Shown here: positions 27,451-37,183 of the stretch, one piece after another
How positions within the stretch are numbered: the stretch's first letter is position 1
Layout: each line of letters opens with the position of its first letter
Origin: Legionella sp.
GTDB lineage: Bacteria; Pseudomonadota; Gammaproteobacteria; Legionellales; Legionellaceae
Direction of reading: 5' to 3'
Length of the DNA: 64,000 bases
NCBI GenBank assembly: GCA_002786205.1
Contig: PEQM01000041.1
Coordinates: forward strand, 62,001 to 126,000
Position numbers and translations under genes: made by a program
Notes under the pieces: generated by a model
Told to the model about the DNA's origin: nothing
What the model saw: the letters and a program-made list of their open reading frames with translations, nothing else
Databases searched by the model: none

Positions 27451-28320
27451 TTACAACCAATAAACAAATAAAAACAAAAACAACCATACTACGTCAACAA
27501 AATGCCAATACCAGGCCACACCTTCAAAAGCAAAATGACGCTCAGGAGTAAAATCCCCTCGCTTGCAACGAAAGAAAATGACTATCAGCATGATGGTACC
27601 AATAGTTACATGCAGTCCATGAAAACCGGTGAGCATGAAAAAAGTGGTGCCATAAATACCAGCGGAAAGGGTCAGATTCAATTCGGTGTATGCTTCATGA
27701 TATTCATAGGCCTGTAAGCATAAAAAAAACACTCCTAAAGAAATGGTAAGCAGCATACCAACCAAAAGCTGCGTCCGTTTATTGAATTTCAAGGCCCAAT
27801 GCGCCCAAGTAATCGTTACCCCAGAGGTCAGTAAGATCATGGTATTGATTGCAGCCAGTCCCCAGGCACCCATGCCTTCTTTGGCTCCGGCAAAAACACT
27901 GTTTTCCGGGTTCATTAATAAGGGCCAGGCAGCTTTAAAATCAGGCCATAAGGTCAAGTGAGTAATGGGATGAACCTCGCCACTCAATAAAGGAATGGTC
28001 CACATCCGGGTAAAAAACAGCGCACCAAAAAAGGCACCAAAAAAGCAAACTTCCGAAAAGATAAACCAGCACATCCCCCAGCGAAAGGAGCGATCTACTT
28101 GCTTGTCATAAAAACCTTTCGCATTTTCATAAATGACCTGACCAAACCAGCCAAACATCATGCCGATCAAAATAGCCAGTCCAAAAAAGAAAATATAAGG
28201 TCCATACCAATCATGATGTAGCCAGGACGCAGCACCTACTAAGGTAGTAATAAGTCCGCATGATCCCACTAAGGGCCAGTGGCTAGGTTGAGGGATGTAA
28301 TAAGTACCATGTGCTCCCAT
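27451..28320 (-). CDS. coxC: Cytochrome c oxidase subunit III
   Basis: Subunit III of the aa3/caa3 oxidase, 289 residues with seven membrane helices. Family motifs include WFGQVIYENAKGFY, RWGMCWFIFSEVCFFGAFFGALFF (where the acidic residue after the second helix is conserved), and HVTIGTIMLI near the end. The last helix ends WHFVDVVWLFLFLFVYWL. It follows ctaG by 60 bases and closes the operon before the 27408 terminator. A strong AGGAG precedes the ATG. Confidence 0.97.
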   Translation of the reverse strand: MGAHGTYYIPQPSHWPLVGSCGLITTLVGAASWLHHDWYGPYIFFFGLAILIGMMFGWFGQVIYENAKGFYDKQVDRSFRWGMCWFIFSEVCFFGAFFGALFFTRMWTIPLLSGEVHPITHLTLWPDFKAAWPLLMNPENSVFAGAKEGMGAWGLAAINTMILLTSGVTITWAHWALKFNKRTQLLVGMLLTISLGVFFLCLQAYEYHEAYTELNLTLSAGIYGTTFFMLTGFHGLHVTIGTIMLIVIFFRCKRGDFTPERHFAFEGVAWYWHFVDVVWLFLFLFVYWL

Positions 28321-28380
28321 TGTTTTTTATTCTCCTGTGCGTTGCATCATCTGCGGTTATAAACAAACCCATGGCTTACT

Positions 28381-28923
28381 TCATTCACCTTTTACTCGGT
28401 CGGTCACATCAAACAAAGTATAAGCCAAGGTAACTGTATGTACTTTTTCCGGTAATTCTGGGTCCAGATGGAATAACAAAGGCATGTTCATTGCCTCATG
28501 CCCATTCAGTGTTTGCTGGGCAAAACAAAAACACTCCGTTTTTTTAAGATATTTTGCTGCGATTCCAGGGGTCACACTGGGAATCGCTTGCACCACCATG
28601 CGGTGATTGGTCTTATTTTCCGCATAAAAGGCAAGCTTTACAATATCACCAGGGTGTACTCTGATTTGTTTTATTTTTGGATAAAACGCCCATGGCACAC
28701 CACTGTTGTTCGTTGCGACAAACTGTACCAAAACCTCACGGTCATAGGCTATTTTAGCTTTGGAGACATCATAGGCTATGGCTGTCGCATTGGTTTTGCC
28801 ATTAATACCCAGCGTTTTACACAAGCTGTTGTAAATAGGCACCAAGGCAAAACCAAAGCCAAACATGCCTATTACCACCAGAGTGAGCACAATGAGTGTC
28901 TTTCTCTGTTTTTCTTTCACCAT
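28381..28923 (-). CDS. ctaG: CtaG/Cox11 copper chaperone of cytochrome oxidase
   Basis: Cox11/CtaG inserts copper into the CuB site of subunit I. The protein is 180 residues with one N-terminal membrane anchor (residues of about 10 to 30) and a periplasmic beta-sandwich. The copper-binding motif appears as ECFCFAQQ near residue 130, with a second Cys in YNSLCKTLG near residue 35. It lies between coxA and coxC, the usual position of ctaG. Confidence 0.95.
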   Translation of the reverse strand: MVKEKQRKTLIVLTLVVIGMFGFGFALVPIYNSLCKTLGINGKTNATAIAYDVSKAKIAYDREVLVQFVATNNSGVPWAFYPKIKQIRVHPGDIVKLAFYAENKTNHRMVVQAIPSVTPGIAAKYLKKTECFCFAQQTLNGHEAMNMPLLFHLDPELPEKVHTVTLAYTLFDVTDRVKGE

Positions 28924-28934
28924 ACAACCAAGCC

Positions 28935-30557
28935 TTAATCAATATGAGGGGGGGTCGTAAACGAATGATAGGGCGGCGGAGATGACAATGTCCACTCCAA
29001 ACTGCACGCACCTTCCCATACTTTATCGGACACTTTGTCTTTACCTGTTTTCTTTTTATGAATAGTTGCTATCACGTTATATAAAAAGAGCAACTGGGAA
29101 ATACCAAAAATAAAGGCACCCACGGTAGAAATGGCATTAAAGTTAGTAAACTGTAAGGCATAGTCAGGAATACGTCTTGGCATGCCTGCAAGCCCTAGAA
29201 AATGCATGGGAAAGAACGCAATATTGACAGAAATAACTGACAACCAAAAATGCCATTTTCCTAAGGTTTCACTATACATATGCCCTGTCCACTTAGGCAG
29301 CCAATAATAGGTTGCAGAGAACAAGGAAAAAATGACGCCAGGCACTAATACATAGTGGAAATGTCCAACCACAAAATAACTGTCCTGATATTGAAAATCA
29401 GCGGGAACCAATGCCAACATCAAACCAGTAAAACCACCGATGGTAAATAAAAATACGAAGGCCACGGCAAAAAGCATAGGGGTTTCAAAGCTCATTGCCC
29501 CCTTAAACATCGTACTGACCCAGTTAAATACTTTAATCCCCGTTGGTACAGCAATCAACATGGTGGTATACATAAAGAACAGCTCAGCGCCTAAAGGAAT
29601 ACCCGTTGTGAACATGTGATGTGCCCATACTATAAAAGACAAGGCAGCAATACTGACTGTTGCATACACCATGAAATGATAGCCAAACAAGGGCTTGCGA
29701 CTAAATACCGGAATGACTTCTGAAACCACACCAAAAGCAGGTAAAACCAGTACATACACTTCAGGATGACCAAAAAACCAGAAAATATGCTGGAATAAAA
29801 TCGGATCACCACCACCTGCAGCACTAAAAAAACTGGTGCCAAAATGTCTGTCTGCCAACATCATGGTCACCGCACCGGCCAATACAGGCATAATAGCAAT
29901 CAGCAAAAAGGCAGTAATTAACCAAGTCCAAACGAACATAGGCATTTTCATTAAAGTCATGCCGGGTGCACGCATGTTTAAAATCGTGGCAATAATATTG
30001 ATAGAACCCATAATGGAAGAAAGCCCCATCATGTGTACTGCAAAAATCATAAAATCAGTACTGGGTGGTGCATAAGTAGTCGACAAAGGCGCATACATAG
30101 TCCAGCCAAAATTAGGACCGCCACCAGCATGAAACAAAGTAGACAATAATAGAGCGAAGGCAAAAGGCAATAACCAAAAACTCCAGTTATTCAACCGAGG
30201 CAAAGCCATGTCGGGTGCCCCAATCATCATGGGTATTTGCCAATTCGCCATCCCTGTAAAGGCAGGCATCACTACACCAAAGAGCATGATAAGCCCATGC
30301 ATGGTAGTCATCTGATTAAAGAAATTAGGATCTACAAAACGATGACCCGGCTGAAACAATTCGGCTCTGATAACCAAAGCCATCGCACCGGCCACAAAAA
30401 AACTAATCATCGCAATCCATAAATACAAGGTACCTATGTCTTTGTGGTTGGTCGTAAAAAGCCAACGCTTGATAAAACCTATGATGCCTTTACCCTGTAT
30501 TGGGCCATGATCTTCATCTTCATGAGCCACGTTATCGTGTACTAGTACTTCACTCAT
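28935..30557 (-). CDS. coxA: Cytochrome c oxidase subunit I
   Basis: The heme-copper catalytic subunit, 540 residues with twelve membrane helices. Ligand motifs are visible: TTMHGLIMLFG for the low-spin heme His, then WFFGHPEVYVLVLP with the His-Tyr crosslink (CuB), WAHHMF for two more CuB histidines, and YFVVGHFHYVLVPG for the heme a3 and a ligands. The His-Pro-Glu-Val-Tyr motif places it in the A-type oxidases. Its ATG overlaps the coxB stop (ATGA), with GGAGG upstream inside coxB. Together with coxB, ctaG and coxC it forms a complete oxidase operon. Confidence 0.98.
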   Translation of the reverse strand: MSEVLVHDNVAHEDEDHGPIQGKGIIGFIKRWLFTTNHKDIGTLYLWIAMISFFVAGAMALVIRAELFQPGHRFVDPNFFNQMTTMHGLIMLFGVVMPAFTGMANWQIPMMIGAPDMALPRLNNWSFWLLPFAFALLLSTLFHAGGGPNFGWTMYAPLSTTYAPPSTDFMIFAVHMMGLSSIMGSINIIATILNMRAPGMTLMKMPMFVWTWLITAFLLIAIMPVLAGAVTMMLADRHFGTSFFSAAGGGDPILFQHIFWFFGHPEVYVLVLPAFGVVSEVIPVFSRKPLFGYHFMVYATVSIAALSFIVWAHHMFTTGIPLGAELFFMYTTMLIAVPTGIKVFNWVSTMFKGAMSFETPMLFAVAFVFLFTIGGFTGLMLALVPADFQYQDSYFVVGHFHYVLVPGVIFSLFSATYYWLPKWTGHMYSETLGKWHFWLSVISVNIAFFPMHFLGLAGMPRRIPDYALQFTNFNAISTVGAFIFGISQLLFLYNVIATIHKKKTGKDKVSDKVWEGACSLEWTLSSPPPYHSFTTPPHID

Positions 30558-31750
30558 TGCAAACCTCCAGCTTGAGCTTTATTAACCATGGTAGGTTGTC
30601 TGTTGTCTTCATTTCTTACTTGCGCTACATCCTGTGGCTGTACCGTGTCGTTGGTGTTGTTCTCCCACGCATTACGCTCATAAGTCACAATCGCTGCTAT
30701 TTCTTCATCGGTTAAGCTGTCTTTATAAGCCTGCATCGCAGAGCCTGGGATACCATGCAAGATAATATCGATATGGCGCGAAATAGGATAACCTACGGCC
30801 ACTGAACTGCGTTTTAGCGGTGGATACAGCGGCGGCAATCCGGTGCCATCAGGTTGATGACAGGCCATGCACAATAAATCATATTTTTCTTTGCCTAATT
30901 GGATTAACTCAGCCTGAGACCACTTTTTTGTGTTGGTTGTCTCCGCTGATTGCAAAGCGCTCTGTTCTTTTTTCTGCTCATCCATCCATTTGGCAAAATC
31001 TTCTTCGCTAACCGCTTCAACCACTATCGGCATAAAGCCATGGTTGATACCGCAAAGCTCAGCGCACTGACCTCTATAAGTACCAGGCTTTTCAATGATG
31101 GCCCATGCCTCATACATAAAACCAGGAATGGCATCACGCTTAATGCCCAGCTCAGGAACCCACCAAGAATGAATGACATCATTAGAAGTTACCAGAAAGC
31201 GAATTTTTTTATTAACGGGCAATACCAAGGGTTTATCTACTTCAAGAAGATACCACTGGCCTTTCTTCTCATCATTTTGCACCTGAGCATAAGGAGTAGA
31301 CAAATTACTAAAATAGCTAATTCCCTCATTCAGGTAATTATATTGCCAGCGCCACTGATAACCGACTACCTTAACCGTCAATGCCGCTTCATTGGTATCG
31401 TCCATTTGAATCAAAACGCGTGTGGCAGGGATAGCCAAGCCAATCAAGATCAGAAAAGGAATCGCAGACCAGACCACTTCCAAACGTTTGTTGTCATGGA
31501 AGTCTGCTGGCACAAAGCCTTTTGATTTTCGATGGTGAATCAAAGAATAAATCATGACACCAAAAACAATCACGCCAATAACAGAGCAAACCACCATCGC
31601 AACCATGTGCAGATGATAAATTTCCTTGCTTAAAGGAGTCACTCCTTTATACATGTTCAATTGCCAATAATCAGCTGCCTTGGCTACTTGAGAAGCAAGT
31701 AGAGCACCCAACAACATTAGTGATCTACAGATTTTTAACCTGTTTAACAT
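30554..31750 (-). CDS. coxB: Cytochrome c oxidase subunit II with fused cytochrome c
   Basis: Subunit II with 398 residues: a signal or anchor helix, two membrane segments up to about residue 110, then the CuA cupredoxin domain with CAELCGINHGFM and a preceding HSWWVPELG. After about residue 290 comes a cytochrome c domain with CMACHQ (CxxCH) and a distal Met in GIPGSAMQAYKDSLTD. The fused heme domain marks a caa3-type oxidase that receives electrons from a cytochrome c pool. The start ATG 31750 has GAGGGAT upstream. It overlaps coxA by four bases. Confidence 0.96.
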   Translation of the reverse strand: MLNRLKICRSLMLLGALLASQVAKAADYWQLNMYKGVTPLSKEIYHLHMVAMVVCSVIGVIVFGVMIYSLIHHRKSKGFVPADFHDNKRLEVVWSAIPFLILIGLAIPATRVLIQMDDTNEAALTVKVVGYQWRWQYNYLNEGISYFSNLSTPYAQVQNDEKKGQWYLLEVDKPLVLPVNKKIRFLVTSNDVIHSWWVPELGIKRDAIPGFMYEAWAIIEKPGTYRGQCAELCGINHGFMPIVVEAVSEEDFAKWMDEQKKEQSALQSAETTNTKKWSQAELIQLGKEKYDLLCMACHQPDGTGLPPLYPPLKRSSVAVGYPISRHIDIILHGIPGSAMQAYKDSLTDEEIAAIVTYERNAWENNTNDTVQPQDVAQVRNEDNRQPTMVNKAQAGGLQ

Positions 31751-31821
31751 CCCAATCCCTCTTTATAATATTTAATTTTTATGACTTCAATCAGCTCTTT
31801 TCATATCCGATAGTCTGGATA

Positions 31822-33207
31822 TTAGTCAGCTTTTTTCTCACTGTGTTCAGAGGCCCCCCCCTCTTTAAGTGCTTTTAATTCACTTGCCTGAGTCCGGGTT
31901 AATGATTCGTCTAATAAATAATCTACCGCTGAGATGATGTCATTATCAGAACACGTCACACAAGCGCCTTTAGGTGCCATGGAATTAAAGCCATCTATTG
32001 CATGACGATACAAGCCGGTTAAACCACTGTCTTGTAAGCGCTTGTACCAATTGGCCGCATCGCCTATTAATGGTGCACTCATTTCGCCATTTTGATGACA
32101 GATATAACAGGCGGTATTGTAAACCAAGCGACCACGCTCAAGATTTGGCTTTTCATCAGAAGCAGGCAAGCCTAAAGGCTCTTCACTTTCAACCGTTTTG
32201 ATATAAGTAGCTATCGCCATCATATCGGCATCCGTCAGATACCTTAAACTGTCATGATTTACTTCCGCCATAGGACCTGCGACAGGACCGGCATTGTTAA
32301 TCAGCTGGTCTTTTTTAAACACATCGACGACTTCACTGTGTGATGCAGAAGCCAAGCCCAATTTGGTAATATTAGGCGCCCAATAGCCATCAACAAAACC
32401 ACCAGTAAGGTAATAGCGCTGTTTGGGCGAGCCGGCAAAATTTAATGGCGTATGACACATACTGCAATGGCCCAAGCCATCGACAATGTATTTGCCTCTA
32501 TTCCATTGTGCAGACTGAGTTGCATCATACTCTACGGGACCTTGCGTAGGGAAAAAGAACAATAAATTCCAACCCCACAAACTCAAGCGCGAGCCAGGCA
32601 CATTAAAAGGAAAAGGTAATTTTTTATTTTCCAAATGAACCGGAGGCAAGCTCATAAAATAAACATACAAGGCATGAATGTCTTCATCAGACATCTTGGA
32701 AAAATAAATATAAGGAAATACTGGAAAATAATTACGACCAGCAGGATCGCGACCCTCTTTAAGTGCGCGCTTGAAATCCTCTTCCGTCCAATTGCCGATC
32801 CCTGTTTCTTTATCAGGCGTAATGTTAGGGCTATAAAAAGTACCAAAAGGCGTTTCTATAGCCAACCCACCGGCATAAGGTGCTGTTTTTGCCTTGGAAT
32901 TGGTATGGCATGCAATACAGTCACCCATTTTAGCCAGATATTCACCTTTCTTGACTAACTCTTCCTGGCCTTCCGGAGCATTAGTAGCAGGGTATGCTGG
33001 ATAATATTTATCAACCATGACTTCATGCCCGCCTTGCGTTGCAACAGCTGGGACTGAATTTTCAGTTGATAAAACGGCACTCGTCGGTGATTGCGCTGCG
33101 TTTTCCACTTGCTCATCACTGCTTTTGGCTTCTGTAGCAGCTGCATGACCTAGATGTACTGTGGTTGCCAAGGCAACATATGATAATAATTTTAACAAAG
33201 AGCCCAC
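31822..33207 (-). CDS. Triheme cytochrome c of the alcohol/aldehyde dehydrogenase subunit type
   Basis: The protein has about 461 residues with a signal peptide ending near residue 25 (HLGHAAA), and three CxxCH heme sites: CIACH, CSMCH and CYICH. The first half follows the GDCIACHT...GLAIETPFGTFYSPNITPD pattern of AdhB-like dehydrogenase subunits. The last domain ends MAPKGACVTCSDND, resembling cytochrome c5. I prefer GTG 33207 because GGGAGG precedes it; ATG 33219 has no ribosome binding site. It lies directly upstream of coxB, so it probably feeds electrons to the oxidase or acts as a quinol-linked donor. No dehydrogenase large subunit lies beside it. Confidence 0.88.
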   Translation of the reverse strand: MGSLLKLLSYVALATTVHLGHAAATEAKSSDEQVENAAQSPTSAVLSTENSVPAVATQGGHEVMVDKYYPAYPATNAPEGQEELVKKGEYLAKMGDCIACHTNSKAKTAPYAGGLAIETPFGTFYSPNITPDKETGIGNWTEEDFKRALKEGRDPAGRNYFPVFPYIYFSKMSDEDIHALYVYFMSLPPVHLENKKLPFPFNVPGSRLSLWGWNLLFFFPTQGPVEYDATQSAQWNRGKYIVDGLGHCSMCHTPLNFAGSPKQRYYLTGGFVDGYWAPNITKLGLASASHSEVVDVFKKDQLINNAGPVAGPMAEVNHDSLRYLTDADMMAIATYIKTVESEEPLGLPASDEKPNLERGRLVYNTACYICHQNGEMSAPLIGDAANWYKRLQDSGLTGLYRHAIDGFNSMAPKGACVTCSDNDIISAVDYLLDESLTRTQASELKALKEGGASEHSEKKAD

Positions 33208-33565
33208 GCTCCCTCCCATTTGTTTTTATTTTTAACCATTCTCGTTAGGAGACAGAATAATCAAACTATTTTATACTTCTGCCTGACCAACTTGCAATGT
33301 TATTCCTTCTTTTTCCATCATTTATGTTGGTAATAGACCTCTTGCAAAACGATTGACCAAGAGCAGCCTGCGAAAAAAAGCTAAATCGTAGAGCCAGAGT
33401 TACAGTCAGTACTTAAAGATTGGGGTAGCGAATCGACGAAGCAATTGGCCTTTGCAGTAGCGTTTCAATGCAGGAGTAATACCCCCATGGTTTAAACACC
33501 ATTGCTGCGTATTCTGGACAAGTGAATTTATTTCGGCCTGTTTCACTCTATTTATAAGGTACTTC
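33208..33565. other. Intergenic gap holding repeat copy B
   Basis: This 358-base gap between the divergent cytochrome c and glycosyltransferase genes must contain both promoters. It also holds the second copy of the dispersed repeat (33334-33472). I see no gene and no convincing stem-loop otherwise. Confidence 0.5.
33334..33472. repeat. MITE-like repeat, copy B
   Basis: The left end TAGACCTCTTGCAAAAC matches the terminal inverted repeat of copy C at 51062-51207. The interior shares ATCGACGAAGCAA and GCAGTAGCGTTT with copy C. The right end is degenerate. It is about 139 bases and non-coding. Confidence 0.65.
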
Positions 33566-34603
33566 ATGATGAAAATTTTTAATGCCATGTTCTCGAAAGT
33601 CAACGGCGGCCTGGAGCAAGTGTTTTTGAATTACACACCGGCATTAGCCCTGCAAGGAAACGAGGTCATTCCTGTTATCCATCCCAAAGCAGAGGTAGCT
33701 GATGCCTGCCCCCAAAAGCAATTACGTAAAATTCATAATTTCAACCAATATGATCTTTTTGCTGTTTATCGATTAAAACGTCTGATTGCCCAAGAGCAGC
33801 CTGATTGCATTATTACCCACAGCTATAGAGCGGCTTATCTTTTTAGCAAAACAAAAACTCAAGTCCCTACCATTGCCGTATGCCATGTCCAAGGCCATTA
33901 TCATTTTGGCACTGATGCCATCATTGCCATTACCGAGTCCATGCGAGAAGAGATCATTGCCAGCGGCATTCCTGCGCATACGGTTTTTACCGTACCGAAT
34001 ATGCTGTCCCTTCCCTCCCCCTTTCTCATGAATCCACCCAAGAACAAAACTGTCCCTACTATTGGGGTCTGTGCTCGTTTTGTCTCGATGAAAGGAATTG
34101 ATGTTTTTTTAGCCGCCTTGTCAGAGCTTAAAAAACAAGGCCTCTCCTTTATTGCCAAAATTGCTGGTGATGGTCCGGAAAGGGAAACATACCTAGGCCT
34201 TATTCATCAATATCAATTAGAAAACGAAGTTTATTTATTAGGCTGGGTATCCGACACGGATTCTTTTTACCAGGATCTGGATATTTTTTGTCTTCCTTCT
34301 CGTAAAGAAGCCTTTGGCCTGGTCATTTTAGAAGCCATGAAGCATGCCTTGCCCATGGTATTAAGTGACCTGCCAGGACCCAAAGAGATTATTGCCGATA
34401 CCGACAGCGCCTTGTTTTTTCCTTCGGAAGACTCTTGCCGTCTAGCCCATTGTTTAGCACAATTAATCCAGAATAAAGAACTTCGACAAACGCTTGCCGA
34501 ACGGGCATTTTTGCGCATACAACATTACTCTATGAAACAAATAGGCCCAAAATTACAACAAGTTTTACAGCAAGTGTGCGCACAGAAAGCTACTTCTCGG
34601 TAA
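33566..34603 (+). CDS. Glycosyltransferase family 4 (GT-B) protein
   Basis: A 345-residue glycosyltransferase of the GT4 class. The N-terminal domain begins FNAMFSKVNGGLEQVFLNY, a common GT4 donor-loop start. The C-terminal domain contains GRFV-like ARFVSMKGIDVFL, then IAGDGPERE near residue 210, and the E-x7-E signature in SRKEAFGLVILEAM near 265. It should transfer a sugar to a lipid or glycan acceptor at the inner face of the membrane; donor and acceptor are unknown. AAGG lies six bases before ATG 33566. It stands alone between the cox operon and an amino-acid exporter. Confidence 0.9.
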   Translation: MMKIFNAMFSKVNGGLEQVFLNYTPALALQGNEVIPVIHPKAEVADACPQKQLRKIHNFNQYDLFAVYRLKRLIAQEQPDCIITHSYRAAYLFSKTKTQVPTIAVCHVQGHYHFGTDAIIAITESMREEIIASGIPAHTVFTVPNMLSLPSPFLMNPPKNKTVPTIGVCARFVSMKGIDVFLAALSELKKQGLSFIAKIAGDGPERETYLGLIHQYQLENEVYLLGWVSDTDSFYQDLDIFCLPSRKEAFGLVILEAMKHALPMVLSDLPGPKEIIADTDSALFFPSEDSCRLAHCLAQLIQNKELRQTLAERAFLRIQHYSMKQIGPKLQQVLQQVCAQKATSR

Positions 34604-34677
34604 TTTATTGCTCAAAAAGAAGACAATTCGATTGTTCATGTGCTATGATATGCGCCTTTCCTCACCGTGGAATTGAA

Positions 34678-35286
34678 ATGATGCTGATATTTATCAATGG
34701 ATTAATTTTAGGCCTGTCATTAATTATTGCCTTAGGTCCACAAAATCTGTTTCTCATCAAACAAGGAGCCCAAGGCAATCACTCCACTTTATCCGCGGTG
34801 GTCTGTTTTGTTTGTGATGCTGTTTTAGCCAGTGCCAGTATCGCTGGACTGCATCAGTTTTTAGCCACACATGACAAAATACAAATGACCATGGTATGTC
34901 TTGGTTCTGCCTTCTTACTGTATTACGCCTACAAAGCCTTAACCAGCGCGTTTAATAAACAAAAAGCCAACTCGCCCTCTAAAACGCATCCTTTAACTCG
35001 CACTCAAATTATTCTTTTGGCATTGAGCTTTAGTTTACTTAATCCTCATGCCATTATTGATACCTTGATTATTATTGGCAGTGGCAGCAGTCAATTTCCT
35101 AATCACGAAAGGGTATTTTTAGCCGGCGTCATTACCGCAAGCTTTCTCTGGTTTAGTTCGCTCACCATGACCACACGCTACTTTTCAGCCTTCATTACAA
35201 GGCAATCTGTCTGGAAAACAGTCGAATTATTCAGTGGCGCGCTAATGGCATGTATTGGTTTAAAGCTGGTTGCTTCTTTGATGTAG
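34678..35286 (+). CDS. LysE/ArgO-family amino-acid exporter
   Basis: A 202-residue inner-membrane transporter of the LysE superfamily with about six membrane segments. The N-terminal ILGLSLIIALGPQNLFLIKQG block is the hallmark of LysE/ArgO, and LNPHAIIDTLIIIGS is the second conserved block. ArgO of E. coli (211 residues) exports arginine; the substrate here may be arginine or lysine. I use ATG 34678 (GGAA five bases upstream); the longer frame from 34576 overlaps the glycosyltransferase end. Confidence 0.92.
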   Translation: MMLIFINGLILGLSLIIALGPQNLFLIKQGAQGNHSTLSAVVCFVCDAVLASASIAGLHQFLATHDKIQMTMVCLGSAFLLYYAYKALTSAFNKQKANSPSKTHPLTRTQIILLALSFSLLNPHAIIDTLIIIGSGSSQFPNHERVFLAGVITASFLWFSSLTMTTRYFSAFITRQSVWKTVELFSGALMACIGLKLVASLM

Positions 35287-35443
35287 TTCGAGACATTAAC
35301 AATAGAAAGGGCCAATCAGTGTGTCGCCAATTGACCCAGTGGAATGACACATAGCAAGTCCAACCTCGCAGAAGGAACTATCTCATAACTCTCTAGCAAA
35401 AGTCAATGACTAAAGCGGTATCTCACAGCCAACTACGGGCCTC

Positions 35444-35827
35444 TTATTGAGAGTATTCGTAAGTGCCATGATCTATGACTTGATTTGTTTTGGGATCCAT
35501 TTTCGTATAAATGCCACGCTCTTTATTTTTACTGTCTATTTTTCCTAGAAAATGGATAATAACAGGCAGATGTCCTTCTTTCTGGATCCGCTGCACCCCC
35601 TCATAAATGGCCTCATTAACTAATAAGGCTTCACTTTTTTTAGTCTGCATCTTATGTCCCGTCAGCTTGCCATCATTTGTAACCCAAGTTAAGGGGTTTA
35701 TTTTATGAACTTCATACTGACCATCCAGGCTTTTATCCCCCGTCGCTGACTTTAAACTTAAGGTCGCGGCAAAAAAGAGCGATGGAACAAACAAAAAAAT
35801 TAATGTCGCTAGCAATTTATTCATCAT
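35444..35827 (-). CDS. Small secreted orphan protein
   Basis: This 127-residue protein has a clear Sec signal peptide (MMNKLLATLIFLFVPSLFFA, cleavage near AAT). The mature part is small, basic and without cysteine, and I do not recognise a family. AGGA lies six bases before ATG 35827. It is monocistronic, divergent from the DUF1841 gene. Confidence 0.75.
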   Translation of the reverse strand: MMNKLLATLIFLFVPSLFFAATLSLKSATGDKSLDGQYEVHKINPLTWVTNDGKLTGHKMQTKKSEALLVNEAIYEGVQRIQKEGHLPVIIHFLGKIDSKNKERGIYTKMDPKTNQVIDHGTYEYSQ

Positions 35828-35918
35828 TTTTAGTCCTCTGGCTTGTCTTCACATACAAAAAAATACCATTCTTCTGATTATTTGGTTACACTGTTCTTTT
35901 ACTTTTTATGTATTTATT

Positions 35919-36344
35919 ATGTTTTACGGCGACTCCATCCAAGACACGAGAGATCTATTTTTCATCAGTTGGTCTAAATATCTGCAAAAACAAACCTTGT
36001 TGCCCTTGGAACAACAATTAGTCCAGGTTATTCTTGACCATCCAGAATACCAAGAGATGATGGCACAAAAAGACCTTTTACAAGATCACCGTTATTTTCC
36101 TGAGTTGGGCGAAACCAATCCTTTTTTACATATGGGCTTACATCTGGCCATAAGAGAACAAATTACAACCAATCGCCCGGAAGGAATTAGCCCATTATTT
36201 CAAAGTTTAGTACATAAATACCAAAATGCACTGTCTGTAGAGCATTTGATGATGGAACAACTGGCCGAATGTCTATGGCTTGCCCAGAAAAACAGCGCCA
36301 TGCCAGACGAACAGCATTATTTAGAACGTCTACGACAGCTTTGA
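35919..36344 (+). CDS. DUF1841-family protein
   Basis: A 141-residue soluble protein of DUF1841, a gammaproteobacterial family of unknown function. The family pattern is seen in ISWSKY near residue 15, LEQQLVQVILDHPEYQ near 35 and ETNPFLHMGLHLAIREQ near 70. It lies 80 bases upstream of ubiE in the same orientation. No function should be assigned. Confidence 0.85.
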   Translation: MFYGDSIQDTRDLFFISWSKYLQKQTLLPLEQQLVQVILDHPEYQEMMAQKDLLQDHRYFPELGETNPFLHMGLHLAIREQITTNRPEGISPLFQSLVHKYQNALSVEHLMMEQLAECLWLAQKNSAMPDEQHYLERLRQL

Positions 36345-36423
36345 TGGCTTTGCATATTAAACTGGCATAGCCATGCCAAGATAGAGTACTATCATGACCA
36401 TTTAATTCTTTATAAGATCTATT

Positions 36424-37176
36424 ATGAACGAATCGAAGAAAACCACCCATTTTGGCTTTAAGTCTGTCTCTTGGGATGAAAAAGAAAAAAAAGTTGCTGA
36501 AGTATTTCATTCTGTAGCTAAAAATTACGACCTGATGAATAATCTGATGTCCTTAGGTATTCATCATTTATGGAAGCGATTTACGGTAGAATTAAGCCAG
36601 GTCAGAGCCGGACAAACGGTTTTGGATTTAGCGGGCGGCAGTGGCGATTTAACACGCTTAATGAGCAAAAAAGTGGGTGAACAAGGTCTCGTTATTCTTG
36701 CCGACATTAATAACGCAATGCTTCAGGTGGGTCGGGATAAGTTACTGGATGAAGGATTGCATAAAAACGTTAGCTTTGTGCAAGGCAATGCCCAATGCCT
36801 TCCTTTTGCAGACAACAGCATTCATTGCATTACCATGGGATTTGGCCTGCGTAATGTCACTGATAAAGACGAAGCGCTACGATCTATGTACCGCGTGTGC
36901 AAGCCTGGTGGCAAAATTATGATCCTGGAGTTTTCTACTCCTACCTTGCCAGGACTAAAGCCTGTCTATGACTGGTATTCTTTCGCGGTGCTACCTAAAA
37001 TTGGCCAATGGTTTGCAAACGATAAAGAAAGTTACCAATACCTGGCAGAGTCGATCAGAATGCATCCTAATCAGGAACAATTAAAAAACATGATCGAGCA
37101 AGCAGGTTTTGAAGAATGTCATTATTATAATTTAAGCGGAGGCATAGTCGCTTTACATTGTGCATATAAATATTGA
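36424..37176 (+). CDS. ubiE: Ubiquinone/menaquinone C-methyltransferase
   Basis: UbiE performs the C-methylation step of ubiquinone and menaquinone synthesis. At 250 residues it matches E. coli UbiE. It begins [10 protein letters not shown] and has the [18 protein letters not shown] block near residue 35, the SAM-binding motif [12 protein letters not shown] near 67 and NAQCLPF near 118. It starts the ubiE-ubiJ-ubiB cluster, which is the order known in E. coli. Confidence 0.97.
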   Translation: MNESKKTTHFGFKSVSWDEKEKKVAEVFHSVAKNYDLMNNLMSLGIHHLWKRFTVELSQVRAGQTVLDLAGGSGDLTRLMSKKVGEQGLVILADINNAMLQVGRDKLLDEGLHKNVSFVQGNAQCLPFADNSIHCITMGFGLRNVTDKDEALRSMYRVCKPGGKIMILEFSTPTLPGLKPVYDWYSFAVLPKIGQWFANDKESYQYLAESIRMHPNQEQLKNMIEQAGFEECHYYNLSGGIVALHCAYKY

Positions 37177-37183
37177 GTTTACC

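Noticed and set aside
33406-33603. A 65-codon minus-strand open frame
   Set aside because: It lies largely in the dispersed repeat copy B and overlaps the start of the glycosyltransferase gene; its peptide resembles nothing.
35287-35443. A structured RNA in the gap after the LysE-family gene
   Set aside because: Only short imperfect pairings were seen, with no T-run or conserved motif.
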